Source of the DNA: Psococerastis gibbosa
Lineage: Eukaryota > Arthropoda > Insecta > Psocodea > Psocidae
Assembly: GCA_963971405.1 (NCBI GenBank)
Contig: OZ020489.1
Span: 28,546,290 to 28,610,289 of the forward strand
Direction of reading: 5' to 3'
Length of the DNA: 64,000 nucleotides
A program made the position numbers and the translations under genes. The notes beneath the pieces were generated by a model that searched no databases, was not told where the DNA came from, and was given only the letters and a program-made list of their open reading frames with translations. Of this stretch, positions 59,451-64,000 are shown piece by piece; the stretch's first letter is position 1; each line of letters starts with the position of its first letter.

Positions 59451-61349
59451 CCGGCGTCTATCAGCGAGTGTGGCCGATAGTAACTAAAGGGTTAAGTATT
59501 TTAAGTCTCGAAATTTGATCTGAAAATAGAGGCTTAAATGTTACCCCGAGTCTTTGGCTAAGTCATGTTACTTATGAGATGCTATTTTAATTTTCTGCCA
59601 ATGAAATAAAAATCTGAACAAAATTTAGAAATCTCATGGGCTCAACTTACTTGGCCTATTCAGTACTGACTTTCAAAAAATCATATCCAAACAATCATTC
59701 AATCAATCAATCAACGTATGTAACTAATTAAACTTACAATAGTCTAATGAAAGATAATAAATATTGATATCCACCATAATTAATTAATTTAAAATTAATT
59801 TTGTTTGACATGTTCTTCAGTAAATTACTGTACGGTACGGGGAATAGAAAAGTATCAATAGATATACTCCACGAAATAAAAAGTATGACTGTATGCAACC
59901 TGCCAGTGAAATTTATAATTAAACGCTGCAATATACAGGCCATGGATAAAAACTAGAGTAATTTGCGAAGTCATTAAACAATTAAAATCTTAACTACTTT
60001 TTTGGAACCAGTCGTAATTTGCTATCCTTGGTTCTAACTTTTTGTTTAGTTCAAATTAAATTCCAGTGGCAAAGCACAATGAGCTTTGTTCAGCACAATT
60101 AATTTTTTATTCTACTCGTAATATGTATTAGTAGAAATTTGGATTAGATAGTCCAAGAGACACTGTCTATATTTTTTCCATTTATGTTCTAGGATAATAA
60201 CTGTATACGCTAGAAAAACCGATAAACCATCGAATATTTGAACATATATTAAACCGTCCCCCAAGTCCCAATGGGTACGGACAAAAACGTTAGAAGTGCT
60301 TGAAAGTTCTTTTAGGTGTAAATTGTATATAGTCGTTCGTCAAGTGGTACCGAAAACCAAATAACACTCAGAATTTTCTGAGGCTTTGCCGCGTTAGTAA
60401 TGACAGATGGGGGACCTCCAGCAAAAGACGTCAAAAATTTCAAAAACTGTTTCTGACGCTTTCATGTTTCAGGATATGTTTACGCCTAATCTAATGGGTG
60501 CGCGTGCGCTGTGTATACGTTTTGTATCCTAACAACATATCACGCATCACTGAAATCCCAGAAGAGTGAATACAATTACAGTATAAAAGTTGATGAAATC
60601 ATGGATATTGCTCCATACGCCCTGCAGTTCCTGCCGGAGTGCCACACCTTTTTTCGCTTTTTAAATGCGTAATTGTCGCGCAGTAAAACTCCTTAAAATT
60701 TGCTTTGATATAGCCTGCAGACATTAATTAATAATGATGCAGTACCTACGTAGAGATTAGACACTGACTTTATTATGAAAGAGCTACAGTATTAAAAAAA
60801 ATATAGAGAAATCGTCCATTTCCAGACAGAACAGACATTGATTAAGCCATAAAACATAATTAGACTACAAAATAAGTGCAATAACCACGATAAATAGCCC
60901 TCTTCCATCCCTTCATTAAATAAATGACCGGCCTTATTCTTTCCCGATGACTGATGCCTTTCATTTTGACTCCCCAAGGCAATGACATTTTGAGAAATAG
61001 TTTTGAAAATGGGTTAACAGAAGTCGCTGATTAAAGACATTCGTCTTGGACGACCCCCGAGCAAGTACATGAAGACATCATATTAACTGAGAAAAATCGG
61101 AAATAAAGCGAGGGGTTACACGTGACTACGTGATGGGGATGAAAATTCAGGATAATTTTAGGGTTGCTCCTCAGGGGTAGCTATCATTTTAATTTTGTGT
61201 TAGATTTGTATGCAGAATCCCATCACCCATGGTGCTTTAGGTTATAGTTCTATACCAAAAGAGATAATGAGACATTTGCTCTGGTATATCATATAGATAT
61301 ATATAAGATATTTTATTAATTTCTGGTGCCACCTTGTCCACCACAACAG
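59451..61349. other. Gene-free stretch
   Basis: No supported gene. A 23-codon frame starting ATG at 60601 (MDIAPYALQFLPEC...) is open but isolated. Short minus frames at 59734-59943 and 60792-60977 look like chance. Confidence 0.4.
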
Positions 61350-61487
61350 GATTTGTTACTGTTAGGAAGCATTCAAAGCGTGCTCTGTTTGGTTAAAGAA
61401 GACGTGGAAGCCCCTGACGTGGCACTAGAAATTAAAAAATATCCAGGAGCTAATGTCCCATCTCTCCTATATAGAACTCTACGTCAG
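61350..61487 (+). CDS. Candidate internal coding exon, 46 codons
   Basis: A 138-nt stretch, exactly 46 codons, lies between an acceptor with a moderate pyrimidine context (CACCACAACAG ending at 61349) and a donor (CGTCAG followed by GTACAC at 61488). Both boundaries fall between codons (phase 0). The peptide begins DLLLLGSIQSVLCLVKEDVE, continues APDVALEIKK and ends LLYRTLRQ, amphipathic and well mixed. The frame closes shortly after the donor (TAG near 61501). I do not recognise the protein, and no neighbouring exon is evident. The hAT MITE starting at 61504 lies just downstream, in what would be the intron. Confidence 0.4.
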
Positions 61488-61503
61488 GTACACTGTATAT
61501 AGT

Positions 61504-61735
61504 CAGTGGCGTATATATAAAATATTTTCAGGAGACCAGATTGCCTTTAGCTATCAACTTCTTGCAGAGGGCAAAAACGACATTGAATTCTACTAACAAA
61601 ACCGCTTACCGCTCACTGCTGACCCCCGAACAACTATTAGATCTGACAAATTATGCATTACAACAACTCACATTATAATAGTTAATTTCGTCGTAAATTT
61701 CCCATTTCGGGGGGGGGGGGGGATATATGCCACTG
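61504..61735. mobile_element. hAT-like MITE, 232 bp
   Basis: The ends CAGTGGCGTATATA and, inverted, CAGTGGCATATATC fit hAT termini. The flanks TATATAGT and TTTATCGT agree at six of eight positions, as expected of an older 8-bp duplication. A G run lies just inside the right end. Non-coding. Confidence 0.7.
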
Positions 61736-61868
61736 TTTATCGTTGACGGCCTCTTTACCTGAACTTGTTGAAAGTGAAGTCTTGTTTCCGGCGATTACAT
61801 TGGGTGAATGCTAAGTACCAGCTTTCCAATGGCCAAACGGTTTTACGCAAACAATATAAAATTTTTTA

Positions 61869-61988
61869 TGAAGCAGTAGAATCCAGGATGATAGGCTGTG
61901 GTCGATCTGAAAGCGTAGTAAAGTCTGAAAGTACGCTTTCAGATTAACCACTGGCCCGCGGCCTATCATCCCGGATTCTACTGCTTCA
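61869..61988. mobile_element. Hairpin (inverted-repeat) element, 120 bp
   Basis: GAAGCAGTAGAATCCAGGAT at the left is repeated inverted as GAAGCAGTAGAATCCGGGAT at the right, with further pairing through ATGATAGGC and the central ATCTGAAAGCGTA/TACGCTTTCAGAT. The structure is a long imperfect hairpin typical of small foldback MITEs. No clear duplication was seen. Confidence 0.7.
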
Positions 61989-63570
61989 CCATTTAACTCC
62001 GGCCCTGATAGCGCTTTTTGATTATACTAGTACAGTAATATAAATAGTTCAAGAAAGTCGATGGGATCGTTGGCATTGGGCAAGGCCTGAATGGGTCACT
62101 GTAAGAAGGGTTACGTCCATTTAAAGCCCTTTAGGAAACTATTTTCGGACACGGCATTAGGCTTGATTTACACTTTAAAAACACTCTCGACGCTGGGGGC
62201 GGTTGCCTCATCACCTCATAGCACCGCACGGCCCTGAAAGGTATAGCCGACAAGTGTGTAAGACACGTTTAATTTACTGTATTTCTCCAAAACACCCAAA
62301 TTAATAAATGATAGAAATTCCCTCAACACGCGATAGTTGAAATAGTTGATGTTCCCAGCCCTGTATTTTCAATTAGACCCTAAGGGAGTCACCCAATAGT
62401 AGTCATCTCTATAATTTTGGAACGAAGAGACAAAAGTCGATATTTCTTTCTCGGGAGACCCTAGAGGCGGATCGCGGAAGCCAAAGCCAGAGAGAGCACT
62501 CTATAATAACTACGTGTCTATGCTTTGAATACAGTTACAACGCGGTTAATGAGTTAGTATTAAGGTAGTTTGTTAGTGTCAGGTTGGTCCCCCTGCTTAG
62601 GCCAGGACCGTGTGGGCCGCTGCTTTTTTACGGCTGCCTCCAGGTGTCACAAGTAGGCTGGACTCTTCTGGAATCTCTCGGTTAAAAAATCATGGCGTTG
62701 GCATCTGATAATTTATCCTGGACATCGCTTGATGATGGGAAAATTGAGAAATCCTGATGACTAGTAGGTATTTTAAATGTTTTTTTTTTGGGCTGTGTGC
62801 ACTCAATATAAAATGTAGACATTGCTCTCTGAGGAGTGGCAGCTGACAGTTCTATTACGCATATAGAGAAGTCGGAAACAATTTTACTTAACACATGGTG
62901 TGAAGAAAAAATTATTTTTTATTTGACCGCGCGGTGTTGTGCAATGTCGTACTTAAAATAATGATTTTGGACTGGCCTAATTCATTTATTCTAGTTTTAA
63001 CAATAATTTAGGCTATACCACATGGCAATCAACTGCAGCCACTTCAACTAATACAGCAGCAGCCTTACTATGGCGATTCGGGATTAACATAATACCATAA
63101 TTACCATATGATGACAATTGTTCGCGTTACCATTTCACAGTATGCTTCAGCCAACGTTTTTCTTCTGTGGCTAAATTAAGAGTAGATTCATTGTATTATT
63201 TCCGTACATGCGTATAGGCTATTTCACAGTAGCAATGTAATACAATACCTTTCGTTACCTACCTACCTACTTGCTGGTTTATTTACATGAACTTCAGTAA
63301 GAACTTTTCCATTGTAGCTAACCAAGTGATTAATGCAGGCCTCCTACCCTTTAATTATTGTTCAACGCAGCCCTGGGTACTCAACCAAAATAACATACAT
63401 GGGCTTGTCTTAAAAACTTCATTAACAGATTGTGCCCCTACTGACCGGTTTAATTGGCTCTAAGGTGTTGTGTGTCGGTGTAATAGGCAAAAATGACGCA
63501 GCTATTATCAGGATGATTACTTACTTGCGTTACCGCCCATTGTAAAATGATAAATAATAAAGAAAATTAC
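61989..63570. other. Gene-free stretch
   Basis: No gene is firmly supported. At 63017-63095 a short plus-strand frame (PHGNQLQPLQLIQQQPYYGD) and an overlapping minus-strand frame are both open; neither has convincing splice signals. Confidence 0.4.
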
Positions 63571-63644
63571 CTTTGGGGATACCGCTACAGGCATTTGGTT
63601 CGGCACCTGCTGTTCTCTCCAGGTACTTGCATCAGGCGCGTTAT
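63571..63644 (-). CDS. Candidate internal coding exon of a host gene
   Basis: On the minus strand a strong pyrimidine-rich acceptor (GCTTTTACCTTTTACAG, ending at 63645) and a consensus donor (CCAAAG followed by GTAATTTTC) bound 74 nt. In the only well-formed frame it reads, after two bases completing a codon, NAPDASTWREQQVPNQMPVA followed by VSPK. The upstream junction is phase 1 and the downstream junction phase 0. The splice sites are the best in the window and the peptide is protein-like (proline, glutamine and tryptophan mixed). The gene is not recognised; its other exons must lie outside the window or in stretches too short to see. Confidence 0.5.
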
Positions 63645-64000
63645 CTGTAAAAGGTAAAAGCATGTAACGTTTCTTAATGTACATTGACTACATGCAGTAA
63701 AAATGAAATTTAACCTTTAAGAAAAATTCCCATTCCGACTTTGTGCAACTGCCAACAAAATTAGCCAATTATGTAGACTTTTTTCACTACAAATTTAAAC
63801 AATTCATGTGTGAAAGTTCCAGGGTCTTAATGAGCCGCATAAAGTAATTAAGCCACTATTCTTTGTTTCACAGACTTATATTTTTATATTTATATACAAT
63901 TGAATAATTTATATTTTTTTTTGTTTGTTCAATGGAATGTTTTGTACAATAAAGGACATTACTATAACTGATCCGATCAATAATGTTACGCGCCTCGCCA
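63645..64000. other. Putative intron or intergenic AT-rich DNA
   Basis: If the exon at 63571-63644 is real, this is its upstream intron. Nothing else is seen. Confidence 0.35.

Noticed and set aside
63017-63095. Glutamine-rich mini-exon on the plus strand
   Set aside because: The opposite strand is equally open, the acceptor is poor, and there is no neighbouring exon on that strand.
1-64000. CRISPR arrays, rRNA genes, operons or other prokaryotic features
   Set aside because: No regularly spaced short repeats, rRNA-like segments or closely packed genes are present. The sequence is clearly eukaryotic.

Overview
The window is AT-rich, non-coding eukaryotic DNA, most likely from an arthropod (insect or crustacean). 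The reasons are tiny isolated exon-like open stretches bounded by GT-AG splice signals, many non-autonomous hAT and 3-bp-TSD inverted-repeat elements, antisense LINE fragments, degenerate TTAGG-type repeats, and a Polinton fossil whose polymerase resembles those of arthropod Polintons. The species cannot be named from this sequence. No complete host gene was found; at best there are six short candidate coding exons, one of them present twice per copy of the duplicated block noted below.

Layout. (1) 1-19556 and 37022-56579 are two direct copies of one ~19.5 kb block. I saw only two base substitutions and a few homopolymer length differences between them. Copy 1 stops at a run of exactly 200 N (19557-19756), while copy 2 reads straight on. 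This looks like two overlapping contigs or haplotigs placed in tandem rather than a biological duplication. Each copy holds a LINE tail, three hAT-type elements or ends with visible hallmarks, a set of related MITEs with GGCG-type termini, a tandem array and one GC-rich patch. (2) 19757-19853 is a LINE C-terminal remnant next to the terminal repeat of a Polinton. (3) 19854-27598 is a broken, internally deleted and rearranged Polinton/Maverick (about 7.7 kb). It has long composite terminal inverted repeats, protein-primed DNA polymerase and double jelly-roll capsid remnants, nested LINE tails, a ~148-bp tandem array, a ~400-bp direct repeat and a perfect 147-bp-arm palindrome. (4) 27599-37021 is intergenic or intronic DNA with an ~800-bp inverted-repeat element, a tRNA-like SINE, a 472-bp hAT element that still carries the tail of a transposase, and simple repeats. 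(5) 56580-64000 is unique sequence with two hAT MITEs, LINE tails, a hairpin element and three candidate exons.

The parts do not form a pathway. The window is best read as a transposon-rich intergenic or intronic region recording successive insertions, plus a probable assembly duplication. I found no undescribed functional system that the sequence supports.
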